Shown: positions 7,061-19,600 of the stretch, in pieces
How the letters are laid out: each line of letters starts with the position of its first letter
How positions within the stretch are numbered: position 1 is the stretch's first letter
From: a virus
Direction: 5' to 3' (one strand)
IMG/VR virus record: IMGVR_UViG_3300010354_000724
Location: 1-22,602 of that record
DNA: 22,602 nucleotides
The notes under the pieces: generated by a model
Seen by the model: the letters and a program-made list of their open reading frames with translations, nothing else
Databases searched by the model: none
Told to the model about the DNA's origin: nothing
Position numbers and translations under genes: made by a program

Positions 7061-10000
7061 ATGTCATCTACTGATAGACAAAATAGGTTACTGGTAGCCG
7101 AGGACTGGCGTAGAATATATCAAAGTTTCCGTAATGCAGACTTTCAAAGTTATGACTTTGAAAATTTGCGTAGGGTAATGATTGATTATCTTAGACAAAA
7201 TTATCCAGAAGATTTTAATGATTATATAGAAAGCAGTGAATATCTAGCCCTAATAGATATGATTGCTTTTTTAGGACAAAGTATAGCATTCCGTGTTGAC
7301 CTTAATGCTAGAGAAAACTTTTTAGAATTAGCAGAGCGCAGAGAAAGTATACTGCGTCTGGCACGTACTCTAAGTTACAATGCCAAACGTAATAAAGCAG
7401 CCAACGGATTACTTAAATGGCAAAGTGTTACAACTACACAAACTATAGTCGATAGTAATGGTAGAAATTTAGCAGGACAAGAAATACTGTGGAATGACCC
7501 CAGTAATAATGAATGGTATGATCAATTTATACGTGTGATTAATGCTGCTATGCCTATTACAGCACAATTTGGCAGTCCAAATAACAAGGCTGTAGTCTAT
7601 AGTATACCAACTGAACAATATCGTTTACAAACTACTGGTGGAACTATTCCTGTATTTGGATTTAACAAAATCATAGATGGTAGAAGTATGAATTTTGAAA
7701 TCACTAGCACTATGATCAAGGATGGTAAAGATATTGTAGAAGACCCTCCTATTAGTGGTAACAATCTCAGTTTCATTTATAGAGATGATGGTAGAGGTGC
7801 TGCCAGTAATGCTAATGGATTTTTTAGTCATTTTAGACAAGGTACTCTACAAACAGGTACATTTACTATATCACAACCAAGTACAAATGAAATTATTGAT
7901 ATTGATGCTATAAACATTAATGATACTGATGTATGGTTATACAAAGTAGACTCAAGAGGCATAGAAAATGAGTACTGGATACAAGTACCTAACTTTGAAG
8001 CCAATAATGTAATCTATAATAGTTTAGATAAAAATTTAAGAAATATATACAGCGTAGTAACTAGAGTTAATGATAGAATTAGCATTGCATTTAGTGATGG
8101 AACATTTGGTAGTTTACCATTAGGTAATTTTAGAATATATTATAGAACTAGCAACGCATTAAGTTATACAATTAATCCAAAAGATATGCGTAGCGTTAGT
8201 GTAGAAATTCCTTATTATTCAAATACAGGTCAAATTGAATTACTAAGCATTACAATGAATTTACAAAATTCAATTAGTAATAGTTCTGGACCAGAAAGCA
8301 ATGAACAAATTAAATTAAAAGCACCTAGTACATATTATACTCAAAATAGAATGATTACAGCAGAGGATTATAATCTTAGTCCGCTTAGTGTAGATCAAGA
8401 TGTACTTAAGGTCAAAGCAATTAATCGTAGTAGTAGTGGTATTAGTAGATATTTTGACCTAATTGACCCAACAGGAAAATACAGTAGTACAAATTTATTT
8501 TCAGATGATGGTGTAATATATAAAGAAGAATACGAAGATACAGACAAATTTAGTTATAGTACTACAGTTGATATTGAAGGAATAATTACAAATCAAATAT
8601 TACCATCATTAAAAGATATTAATATACGCAATTTTTTCTATGATAAGTTTAGTAGAATACGTATTGGTAGTGATCTAACTTATAAATGGGTACAAAAAAC
8701 GTCCAGTACAAACGAATCAACAGGTTATCTTGTAGATGCCAGTGATGAAATAGTTGGTTATGATGTAACTACAATTTTAAGAAATTTAGAAGTTGGCGCT
8801 TTATTAAAATTTGTAGCACCAACAGGCAAGTACTTTATTAAAAATATGGGTAATAAGTTAGAATTAACCAGTGAAAATACACCATATGCCAGTGATTATG
8901 TTTGGGCCAAAGTTGTAAGTATAAGTGAAAATGGTGCTGTGACAGAGTTAGATGATGGTAGTGGTCCTATTACTCTTAGTGCTGAAATACCTTCAACAAG
9001 TTTATTAAATCAAATTATACCTAGTTGGAGAACTAGTTTAGAATCTAATATAGTTACTACTATGGTAAATTTAATATTTTCCAACAAACCTTTTGGATTA
9101 AGATATGATATCACAACAAAAACATGGAAAATTATATTTGAACTTGATTTAAATGTTAGCAGTAATTTTAATGTAGGTAAAGCAGGGGATACAACTAATC
9201 AAAAGTTAGATGCAAGTTGGTTGCTATTATTTACTGTAGATACAGACGTAGGCTTTTATACAGTAAAATCTAGGAAACTCAGATACGTATTCGAAAGTGA
9301 AAAGAAAATTAGGTTTTATTTCGACAGTTCTAATAGAGTTTTTGATACTAGATCAAATACAGTCATTAAAGATTTAGTTAAAATTCTAGGAATTAACACA
9401 AGACCAAATGCTATTATACCTTTTAATTATGATTTAGAATGGGAAATAACTAACGAGTTTATTGGCACAGATGGTTATATAGATACTAAAAAAATAGAAT
9501 TAAGTTTTAGTGACACTAATGATGACGGTGTTGTAGATGATCCAGATATATTTGATTTAGTTACAATTCCTTATTATACTACTTGGGATATTAGTGTAAC
9601 TTATAAATTAAATGAATTTGTAACCTACAACAATAACATTTATAAATCTTTAGCCAACAACAATTTAGGTTATACGCCTAATACCTTAAACAGTGTAGAT
9701 AAATGGCAAATATTCTATGGCAATTATATTGTGCTTGAAAAATATGAAACACAAACAGGTCAATTTGATTATAGATATGTACAAAACTTAAAAACAGACT
9801 TAACACCTTTAGTTATTATAGTTGGATCAATAAACACTGTAAGCACTGGTGTTGATTCACAATATTATTATTTTATTGATATTAATTCAGTGGCACGTTG
9901 GAGTGATAGTGAAGGCAGATTCATTTTTAATTTAGACTATAAAGTATTTTTAGGTAGATCTATTCTTAAATTTCAATATGTACATAGTGCAGATTATGAA

Positions 10001-10642
10001 ACACGTATTGATCCTGGACAAATTAATATAATTGACCTATATGTATTAACTAGAAATTATGATCTTGAGTTTAGAAGATGGTTAGCAGGTGCTTTAGATA
10101 CAGAACCTATGCCACCTAGCAGTGATCAATTAAACATTACAATGTCACCGTTCCTAAATCCAATTAAGGCAATGAGTGATGAAGTAATTTATCATTCAGT
10201 AAAATACAAAGTTCTATTTGGTCCCAAAGCCAGTTCAAATCTACGTGCTATATTTAAAATTATTAAAAATCCTGAACAAACAATTAGCGATAACGAAATT
10301 AAAAGTAGAGTACTTGCAGCCATAAATGAATTTTTTACTGTAGAAAATTGGGATTTTGGAGATAGTTTTTATTTTAGTGAGTTGGTTGCATATGTTATGA
10401 ATAGAACAGCACCATATTTGGTTAATATTGTTATAGTACCAAGACAAAACAATCTGTATTTTGGTAGTTTATTTGAAATTAAGAGCGAGAGTGATCAGAT
10501 TTTTATTAATGGTGCTACCAGTGATGACATTGAAGTAATAGATGCGCTAACAGCAAGTCAATTAAACGCACAAGGTATGATTGCTGATACATCTAATATT
10601 GTAAGTCAACAACGTATTATCAGCGGATTAGGAAACTACTAA
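7061..10642 (+). CDS. 6: gp6-like baseplate wedge protein, enlarged (1193 aa)
   Basis: This protein should form the wedge ring that holds the baseplate together. The N-terminal 130 residues are the clearest part: AEDWRRIYQSFRNADFQSYD, then YLALIDMIAFLGQSIAFRVD, and ENFLELAERRESILRLARTL, the helical start of T4 gp6 and J-type proteins. The C-terminal quarter has KYKVLFGPKASSNLRAIFKI, INEFFTVENWDFGDSFYFSE and VNIVIVPRQ, as in gp6/baseplate J cores. T4 gp6 is about 660 residues, so roughly 500 residues are inserted between them. That insert holds an EF-hand-like loop, DTNDDGVVDDPD (818-829), and a short aromatic module (about 842-884). GAGGA (7050-7054) supports the ATG. Its stop overlaps the start of the next gene by one base. 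Composition is more AT-rich than in genes 48 and 5. Confidence 0.87.
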   Translation: MSSTDRQNRLLVAEDWRRIYQSFRNADFQSYDFENLRRVMIDYLRQNYPEDFNDYIESSEYLALIDMIAFLGQSIAFRVDLNARENFLELAERRESILRLARTLSYNAKRNKAANGLLKWQSVTTTQTIVDSNGRNLAGQEILWNDPSNNEWYDQFIRVINAAMPITAQFGSPNNKAVVYSIPTEQYRLQTTGGTIPVFGFNKIIDGRSMNFEITSTMIKDGKDIVEDPPISGNNLSFIYRDDGRGAASNANGFFSHFRQGTLQTGTFTISQPSTNEIIDIDAININDTDVWLYKVDSRGIENEYWIQVPNFEANNVIYNSLDKNLRNIYSVVTRVNDRISIAFSDGTFGSLPLGNFRIYYRTSNALSYTINPKDMRSVSVEIPYYSNTGQIELLSITMNLQNSISNSSGPESNEQIKLKAPSTYYTQNRMITAEDYNLSPLSVDQDVLKVKAINRSSSGISRYFDLIDPTGKYSSTNLFSDDGVIYKEEYEDTDKFSYSTTVDIEGIITNQILPSLKDINIRNFFYDKFSRIRIGSDLTYKWVQKTSSTNESTGYLVDASDEIVGYDVTTILRNLEVGALLKFVAPTGKYFIKNMGNKLELTSENTPYASDYVWAKVVSISENGAVTELDDGSGPITLSAEIPSTSLLNQIIPSWRTSLESNIVTTMVNLIFSNKPFGLRYDITTKTWKIIFELDLNVSSNFNVGKAGDTTNQKLDASWLLLFTVDTDVGFYTVKSRKLRYVFESEKKIRFYFDSSNRVFDTRSNTVIKDLVKILGINTRPNAIIPFNYDLEWEITNEFIGTDGYIDTKKIELSFSDTNDDGVVDDPDIFDLVTIPYYTTWDISVTYKLNEFVTYNNNIYKSLANNNLGYTPNTLNSVDKWQIFYGNYIVLEKYETQTGQFDYRYVQNLKTDLTPLVIIVGSINTVSTGVDSQYYYFIDINSVARWSDSEGRFIFNLDYKVFLGRSILKFQYVHSADYETRIDPGQINIIDLYVLTRNYDLEFRRWLAGALDTEPMPPSSDQLNITMSPFLNPIKAMSDEVIYHSVKYKVLFGPKASSNLRAIFKIIKNPEQTISDNEIKSRVLAAINEFFTVENWDFGDSFYFSELVAYVMNRTAPYLVNIVIVPRQNNLYFGSLFEIKSESDQIFINGATSDDIEVIDALTASQLNAQGMIADTSNIVSQQRIISGLGNY
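9512..9547 (+). other. EF-hand/dockerin-like calcium-binding loop within gp6
   Basis: The twelve residues DTNDDGVVDDPD match the D-x-[DN]-x-D-G-x-[IV]-x-x-x-[DE] calcium loop with Asp/Asn at positions 1, 3, 5 and 12 and Gly at 6. Seen directly; calcium binding is inferred, and no partner loop was noticed. Confidence 0.45.
9584..9712 (+). other. short aromatic carbohydrate-binding-like or SH3-like module in gp6
   Basis: Residues about 842-884 run W-x9-YKLNEFVTYNNNIYKSLANN, then GYTP and a closing W. This is the spacing of small chitin-binding-type (CBM5/12-like) modules: W, Y..G/N..V.Y....Y.S, W. Three similar segments occur in the giant protein downstream. Confidence 0.45.
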
Positions 10643-13600
10643 TGGCAGATCAAGAAGAATTAGGCGTTCCATTAGACAGCAACGAGAAAAGAAAATCTGA
10701 AAAGTTTATTCCAAGATTTTTTAGAAGTGACTCTAATAAAAAGTTTCTTGCAAGTACTGTTGATACTCTAATACAAAATGGTACCGTAAGACGTCTTAAT
10801 GGTTATATTGGTAGGCAAAATGCAAAATCTGTTACAGCAAATGATGTATTTTTAGAAGCACCGCTTAAAGATAGACAAAATTATCAACTAGAACCCAGTT
10901 TAATCTGTGAAGATAAACTAGGCAATGTAAGTTATTTTAAAGATTACATAGATTATATTAACATTATTAATGTTTTAGGTGGTGATGCAACTAATCATCA
11001 AAAACTAAATCAACAGGAATTTTATAGTTGGGAACCACATATTGATTGGGATAAAGTTGTTAACTATCTACAATATTATTGGTTACCTTTTGGTCCAGAA
11101 ACAATACCAGTTAGTGGAACTAAAGTACTTAATACAGTTAGCACATACACAGTAACTACAGTAGACGAAGGTGATAACTTTGCTTATTTGTTTAGTCCTG
11201 ATGGATTAACTAGAAATCCTATAATAAAATTGTACAGAGGTGAAACATACAAGTTTGATATTAGAGCACTAAATGATCCTTTTAGTATTAAAACTGAAAG
11301 AGTTACTGGAACAGAATATAGATATACTGATGGTGTAGATAAATCAGCAGTTAAACAAGATATATTAACATTTACAGTTCCATTTGATGCACCTGATGTA
11401 TTATACTATGTTAGTGAAAATAATGTAGATACTAGTGGTATTATTAAAATATTTGATATTATTGAAAATACTAAAATCAATGTTGAAGAAGAAGTTATCG
11501 GTAAGAAAAACTTTACACTAGCCAATGGCATAACACTTACTAACGGAATGAAAATACGTTTTGTAGGTCAAGTTATACCAAAAAGTTATGAAGATGAAGT
11601 ATTTTATGTTGAGGGTGTAGGAGAATCTATACAGTTAGTTAACGAACGTACACTGGAAATTGCAGCAACTTATACTGAAAATTACAATGTTAATTATGAT
11701 GGTAGCGGATTTGATCAACTTGCATTCAACAATGTAAATTATGCAGCACTTAAAAAAGATTACATAACAATTAATAGATCAAGTAGAGATAGAAATCATT
11801 GGAGTAGATATAATAGATGGTTTCATCAAGATGTAATCGTTAAGACTGCACAAATATTAGGCAATCAACCAGTATTTGATCAAAGTCAACGTGCAATAAG
11901 ACCTATTATTGAATTTAAACCAAACATAAGATTATTTAATTTTGGAAATTATTCTAAGAAAAATGTAGACCTAATTGATAATTCTACATTAGATGCGTTT
12001 AGTATAGTAGAAGGAGCATTAGGTTATTATGTTGATGGTGTTGAATTAGTTAATGGACATAGAGTTATTTTTAATGCTGATACAGATATTTTAGTAAAAA
12101 ACAAAATATACAAAGTAGAATTCGTTAATTTATACGATGAATCTACAGGACAAGAAACACGCCGCATACATTTAGCAGAAGAGCCTGACTCAAATCCTGT
12201 ATTAGATGAAACTGTGTTAGTTATGTTAGGTAACGAATATACAGGGCAAATGTTTTGGTTTAATGGTGAAAATTGGGTTTTTGCACAAGAAAAAACAGGA
12301 TTAAATCAATGTCCTTTATTTGATTTATTTGATGATGAAGGAGTTAGTTTAAGTGATACTTCAAAATATGAAGGATCTAATTTTAAAGGCAATAAACTAT
12401 TTTCCTATAAACAAAATATAGGAACTGCGGATAAAGAATTAGGATTTGCGCTAACATACAAAAATATTAATAATATAGGTGATATTCTTTTTGAATTTAA
12501 TTTAACAAATGATGTTTTTAGTTACAAATATGAAACTGATATTAAAGAAGAATCTACAGATAACAAGTTCCTCAAAGTATATTCTAATGTGGGAGAAGAA
12601 AGATTAGTTAATGGTTGGACACATTGTAATGTGCAAAATGTACAACCTATAGTAAGAATTTTTAAGCAAGAATACACAACAATTAGCAATACTAAAAAAC
12701 AAATTCTAAATAATTTTCCTGTAGATGTTTATGATGATAAGGATGATTTAGCAGATTTAGTTGTAAAAGTTTACATAAATGGTATTAGATTAGATAAAAA
12801 TAAATTCAATATAATATACGGATCTAATTATCCAGTTGTGGAATTGGATAATGATATTGGCGAAAATGACATATTAACATTAAGATGTTATGCTAAACAA
12901 GTTAAAAATCAAAATGGTTATTACGAGTTTCCAATAAACTTTCAAAATAATCCAGAAAATAATAATATTAAAAACTTTACACTAGGTGAAATTATTGATC
13001 ATGTAGATAGTATTGTAGATAATTTACCTATATTTGAAGGTGTGTATCCAGGTACAAGTAACTTACGTGATATAAGCAATCTAAGTACATTTGGTACTAA
13101 ATTTGTACAACATAGTGGTAGTATTAATCTTGCTTTGTATCATTTAACTAGTAAAAATGCCAACATAATAAATGCAATAGATAAAGCACGAGATGATTAT
13201 GGTAAATTCAAACGTGCCTTTATCTACAATACAAATATAGTTGAACAAGGAATGTCAACTAAATTGGCTGTAGACTTAGTTTTACAAAAAGTAAATGAAG
13301 GTAAACCTAAACAAAGTCCCTATTACTTTAGTGATATGTTGGGCTATGGTGCTTGTACAAGATTTGATTTTATAGTAAAAGATTCTAAAACTAGAAAATA
13401 TCCTCTTACAAATGTATTTTCATTAAAAGAACTATCTCCAAAATGTATTAATGTATACTTAAATGACATACAATTACTACATGAAATAGATTATGTGTTT
13501 ACTAATGATGGATTTTTAGATATAATTAAATCTAAACAAGAAAATGATACAATTAGTGTATACGAGTATGAAAAAACTGATGGATGCTTTATACCACCAA

Positions 13601-16600
13601 CTCCAACTAGTTTAGGCTTGTATCCTAAATACCAACCAAAAATATATATTGACACTACGCTTATTGAACCTCAACCAGTAATACAAGGTCATGATGGCAG
13701 TATAATTTTAGCATTTGGTGATTTTAGAGATGATCTTATACTAGAATTAGAAAAAAGAATTTTTAATAACATAAAATGTTCTTATGATCCTAAGATTTTT
13801 GACATTTATGATTATATTCCTGGAGCAAATAGAACTACGACCTATAGTTTAGATGAATTTAACAAAATACTAGCCCCAAACTTTTTTAAATGGACTAGTT
13901 TAATTGATGTTGACTTTACTAAATCCTTATTGTTTTTAAGTAATAATGCATTTACCTACAACTATAGTGATATCAGTAGTTTTGATAATACAAAATTATT
14001 AGGATTTTGGCGTGGTATATACAAATGGTATTTTGACACAGATCGTGTGCATATTTGTCCTTGGGAAAGTTTAGGTTTTACTATAGAACCTAAATGGTGG
14101 CAAAGTGTTTATGGTCCGCCGCCATATACCAGTAATAATCTAATACTTTGGAATGACCTTAAAGATGGTATTATAAGAGAACCTAATAAGCCTATAATAG
14201 TACATCCTAAATTTATTAGACCTGTATTTGAAAATATCCCAGTAAATGAACTAGGACAATTAGTTGATCCTGTAGCAGCAAATCTTGCTACAGGATTGTT
14301 TAATGTAAAAACTGATAAAGGATATGTGTTTGGAGATCAAGGTCCAGTTGAAAATACTTGGCGCCGTAGCAGTTACTATCCATTCAGTTTAATTAAAACT
14401 ATATTACTAATGAGTCCTAATAGAGCATTTGCTACTCTATTTGATAGATCTAGAATTATTAGAAATAGTTCTAATCAACTTGTATATGCATCAACTGGAC
14501 TTAGAATTAAATTTAAAGATATTGTAACTACCAGTGTGTTTAGTGATACTAGACGTGTTCAAACATCGGGATTAGTTAATTATTTGATGGACTATTTGGT
14601 CAGTGATAACCTTATTAGTGTAAATGAATATAGATATGATTTACAAAATTTAACAAACAAACTTAGTCATAGACTTGGTGGCTTCACTAGTATTGATAAA
14701 TTTAATTTAATCTTAGACAGTAAAAGTGCCAGTGCTACTTCTGGAGTATTTGTACCAAAAGAAAATTATAAATTATTTTTAAATTCTAGTACGCCAATTA
14801 AGAAATTATTCTATAGTGGCGTTATTATAACAAAACTATTGACACGATATGGGTTAGGATATGAAATAAAAGGATATAGTCAAACTGAGCCTTATTTTTA
14901 TTATTATCCTTGGGGCAAACCTGGATATAATATTAATGTAGGTGGTATAAGTGAATCCTACATAACTTGGCAAAGTGGACAAAGATATCTTTCAGGTAAT
15001 ATTGTTAAAATTGACAATCAGTATTTTAGAGTTAAAGTAGCACATACTAGTAGTACAAGTCCTAGTTATGACTTACTATCAAAATTGCCAGCGTTACCAA
15101 TGGTGGGTGGCAGAGATGCTAATCTACGTTCTTTGTTTACAAAAACACCAAAAATATTAAATTATGGAACTATATTAACCACTATTCAAGAAGTGGTTGA
15201 TTTTTTACAGGGTTATGGAGAATACTTAAAAGATCAAGGATTTGAATTTGACGAATTTAATTCTACTTTAAAAACTGTAACTAACTGGGAAACAAGTATA
15301 CGTGAATTTTTATTTTGGACCACTCAAAATTGGAGTTCAGGATCAGATACTTATGTAGAATGGGAGTCAAATACCAAATACGATGAAGGTGATATAGTTT
15401 ATTATAACGGAGACTTTTTTAAGAGTACAAGAGATCATACCAGTAGCACATTTTTTGACGTTAATTTTTATGTCAAAATGGACAGTTTAAACACAGATGG
15501 TGCTGCTGCTATAAGTTTGAGTCCTGCTGCTTTAAAAATAAATCTAAAACTTGACTATTCTATTGTCGATGACCTAAGAGAAACTAATAACTTTTATGAA
15601 ATATTTGCAGCAGATGGAACAAAATACGATCCGCAACTATTAAATTACGTTAGATATAATGATACATTTAGTTTATATCCAAAAAATGAAGTAGGTATAT
15701 ATGGTGCTGCAATTTATTTGGTACAAAAAGAGCATGTTCTTTTAATAGATAATACTAGTCAATTTAATGATATTATCTATAATTTAGAGACTGGTTATCG
15801 TCAAGAAAAGATCAAAATATCAGGATACAAAACAATAAATTGGAATGGTAGTTTTGATGCCCCTGGATTTATATATGATCAAGCCATAATAAAAGAGTGG
15901 ACTCCATGGACTGATTATAGTTTAGGGGACATAGTTAAGTACAAAGAATTTTATTATACTGCTAATCAAGTTATTCCAGGTGTAGAAACTTTTGATGACA
16001 ATAATTGGATTAAAATAGAAAACAAGCCTGAATCTAGACTATTACCTAATTGGGATTATAAAGCCTTACAATTTACAGACTTTTATGATTTAGACAGTGA
16101 TAATTTTGATATAGATCAGCAACGTATAGCACAGCATTTAATTGGATATCAAAAAAGAAAATATTTAGAAAATATTATTAGAAATGATGTCAGTGAGTTT
16201 AAGTTCTATCAAGGTATGATCACTGAAAAAGGCACTATAAACTCATTGAATAAACTGTTTGATGTATTAAGCAGTAGTGAACAAGATAGTGTAGATTTTG
16301 TAGAAGAATGGGCTGTTCGTGTTGCTCAATATGGAGCCAGTGATGCTTTTGAGGAAATTGAGTTCAACTTAGATGAAGCATTATTTAGAATAGAACCTCA
16401 GGCTATAGAACTAGTACCAACTATAGATAACAGTATTACTGATTACATTATTAGGCAAACAAAAAATGATTTATATGTTAGACCTAGAAATTATGCAGAC
16501 AATATTTGGCCTATTAATAATAATTACAGACCCTTCCTAAAAACTCCAGGATTTGTTAGGCTAGATCAAGTAAAAATCGCAGTAGATAAGAAAGATGATA

Positions 16601-19600
16601 TAAAAAATTATACTACAGATCAATTATTACCTGGTGATTATATTTGGTGTGGGTTTGAAGTCAAAATTAACGAGTTTAAAGATGATTGGTCTGTGTACAG
16701 AGTAAATCATTTAGATGTTAATGTTGTAAATGCTGTTATTACTAATAATATTTTAAATATAACTTACAATATTAATCCAAAAATATCAGCGGGAGACTTA
16801 GTAGGATTTAGTTCAAGCCAATCTGCAATTAATAAGTTTTTTACTGTTAGTCAAGTAGATGGTAAAACTATAAAAATAAACGGACCTATAGTAGGCTTAA
16901 TACTAAACACGTTAAACCTAACAAGTGTTAAAACTTATAAAATAGCACCATACAGATTTGAAAATATTGACAATCTTATTGTACCAAAATATCTAAACAA
17001 GGTAACAGAAACTAATCCTTATGGTGAAATAGTTTGGTTTAATAATAATTACAAACAGCAAATTTGGCAAAATATTCCTATATATGCACCCACTGAATTT
17101 AGTGATTCAATATTCGCAAACGGTTCTAGGTTTGGTAAGCAGGTATGTATAAGCAAAGATGGCACAGTGTTATTAGGCTCATCTAATAATGAAGTAAGAG
17201 TTTACAGAAAATTTAGTGATACTGTTTGGGTTAAAGATCAAGTTATAGAATTTTCAATAGCAACTAATTTTGGTAAATCCTTAGCAATATCTGAAGATAA
17301 TGAATACATTGCTATAGGTTGTAATGTTAACAATAATGGTGTTGTAAGAATTTACAAATTAGACTTGGATGATGCTTATCAATTTGCTAATTCATTAATT
17401 AATCCGGAAGAAGTAAGTCTAGGAGTACCAATACAAGATCAATTTTATGGATACAAATTAAGATTTAGTAAAAATCTAACATCATATAGTTTATTTGTCA
17501 GTAGTACAAATGGTGTAAGCATTAGTGGTAAGATTTATATCTATAATAAAAATTCTGCTTGGGATATTTTTGATAGACTTGAACCCAGTGACTGTGATGA
17601 GGAACCCTATGCTTATGATTTTGATGTAAATGATAATGGAAGTATTCTTGTACTAAGTGCCTGTCTAAATGATGGTGGCAAAGTTTATGTATTTGAAAGA
17701 AAGTCAGACCATTATAATCGTCAACAAATTTTAGATTTACCAGGTAAAACTGAAAGATTTGGCTTTGCAATGAGTCTAAGTGCAACAGGACGATTATTGG
17801 CAGTGTCTAGTACCTATGAAACTATTGATTATACTAATCAAGGTCGTGTTAGAATATACCAAACACAAAATGCACTGGATGATTCCACAGTACCACCAGT
17901 AAATTATACATTATTACAAACAATAGATAATAGAAATGCCGAAGCAGATGAAGTGTTGGGTGAACAATACGGGTATTTCTTAAAGTTTGCTAATAATGAA
18001 CGTACACTTGTTGTATTCAGTAAGTATGGTGATAGTTATAAGGATGCTCTAGTAGGTGAGGACTCAAGCAGAATTAATAGAGATAGTGGGCGTGTAGACA
18101 TATATGATCAATACCTAACAAAGTTTATATTCTCAGAATCAATTCCAACAGATAAAAATACAGAAGAATATGGATTTAGTTTTGATGCTTGTGATAATCA
18201 TGTAGTAATAGGTGCACCAAATGCACAGTTTGGTCAGTACAATTCAGGTAAGATTTATGTATACAATAAACCTAACAATGAATTTACTTGGAAATTATAT
18301 TTAGAAGAACAACCAAAAATAGATATAAATGTATTTAAAAAAATATTTTTATACAATAAAAAAACTAGTAAATTAATATCCTATTTTGACATAATTGATC
18401 CAGTACAGGGTAAAATTGCAGGTGTTGCAGATGAAGAAATAAAGTATAAAACATACTATGATCCTGCTATCTATAATATTAAGGCTGCAAATACTAACCT
18501 AAAAGTTAATGTAGATAATGGTATGAACTGGTTAGAAAAACAAGTTGGAACTTTATGGTGGGATCTACGACGTGCTAAGTTCTTAGATAGCACAATGGGT
18601 AATACCACATTTAGGAATAGTACTTGGAACAGTCTATTCCCAACAAGTAGCATTGATATTTGTGAATGGGTAGAATCAAAATTTACACCAGATCAATGGG
18701 ATCAATTGTCAGGCACCGAGGAAGGTTTTGCCAGAGGTATTAATGGTAATACACTATACGGTAATAAAGTTTACAGTCAAAAAAGAAAGTTTGATACTAT
18801 AAGCAAAACTTATAGTAATTTATACTATTTTTGGGTTAAAAATAGAACTACTGTTCCTAATGTAAGTGGTAGAAAAACAAATATAATAGACATTATAGGT
18901 CAAATTACTGATCCTAAAAATTATGGTATAAAATTTATACAATTTTTAAGCCCAAATGCACTAGGTCTTGCCAATGCTAGTAATATTTTAGTTGATAAAG
19001 ACATAGTTTTAAGCATTCAGTATTGGACAGTACCTGAAAAAGAAAAACTTTTAATCCATAATGAATGGAAAATTATTAATGAAAATGAAAAAACTGAATT
19101 ACCTGTAGATATTGAAAGAAAATGGGTTGACAGTTTAATAGGTATAGATGAAAATGGGTATACAGTTCCAGACCTTACACTAAGTCCAAAACAGCGTTAT
19201 GGGATTGAATTTAAGCCTAGACAAAGTATGTTTATTAATAGAATTGAGGCATTAAAACAATTCATTGAAAGATTTAACTATGAAGTTAAAGATATACAAA
19301 TAGATAATATTGATCTCAGTGATTTACTTAAAAAAGATGAACCACCAAACATACTATTAGGTGAATATGACTATGCTATAGATACAGAAGAAGAACTAAA
19401 ATTTATTACAGGTGAATCACATAGACAAGCAGTACTAACACCTATTATACTTAATGGTAGAATTATAGATGTACAAATTAATACTGCTGGCGCTAATTAT
19501 AAAGTTGCTCCTATAATAAAAGTATCAGGAAACGGTACTGGTGCTATTATAAAAGCAACAATCAATAGTGCAGGATCTATTAATTCGGTCACGGTTAAAG

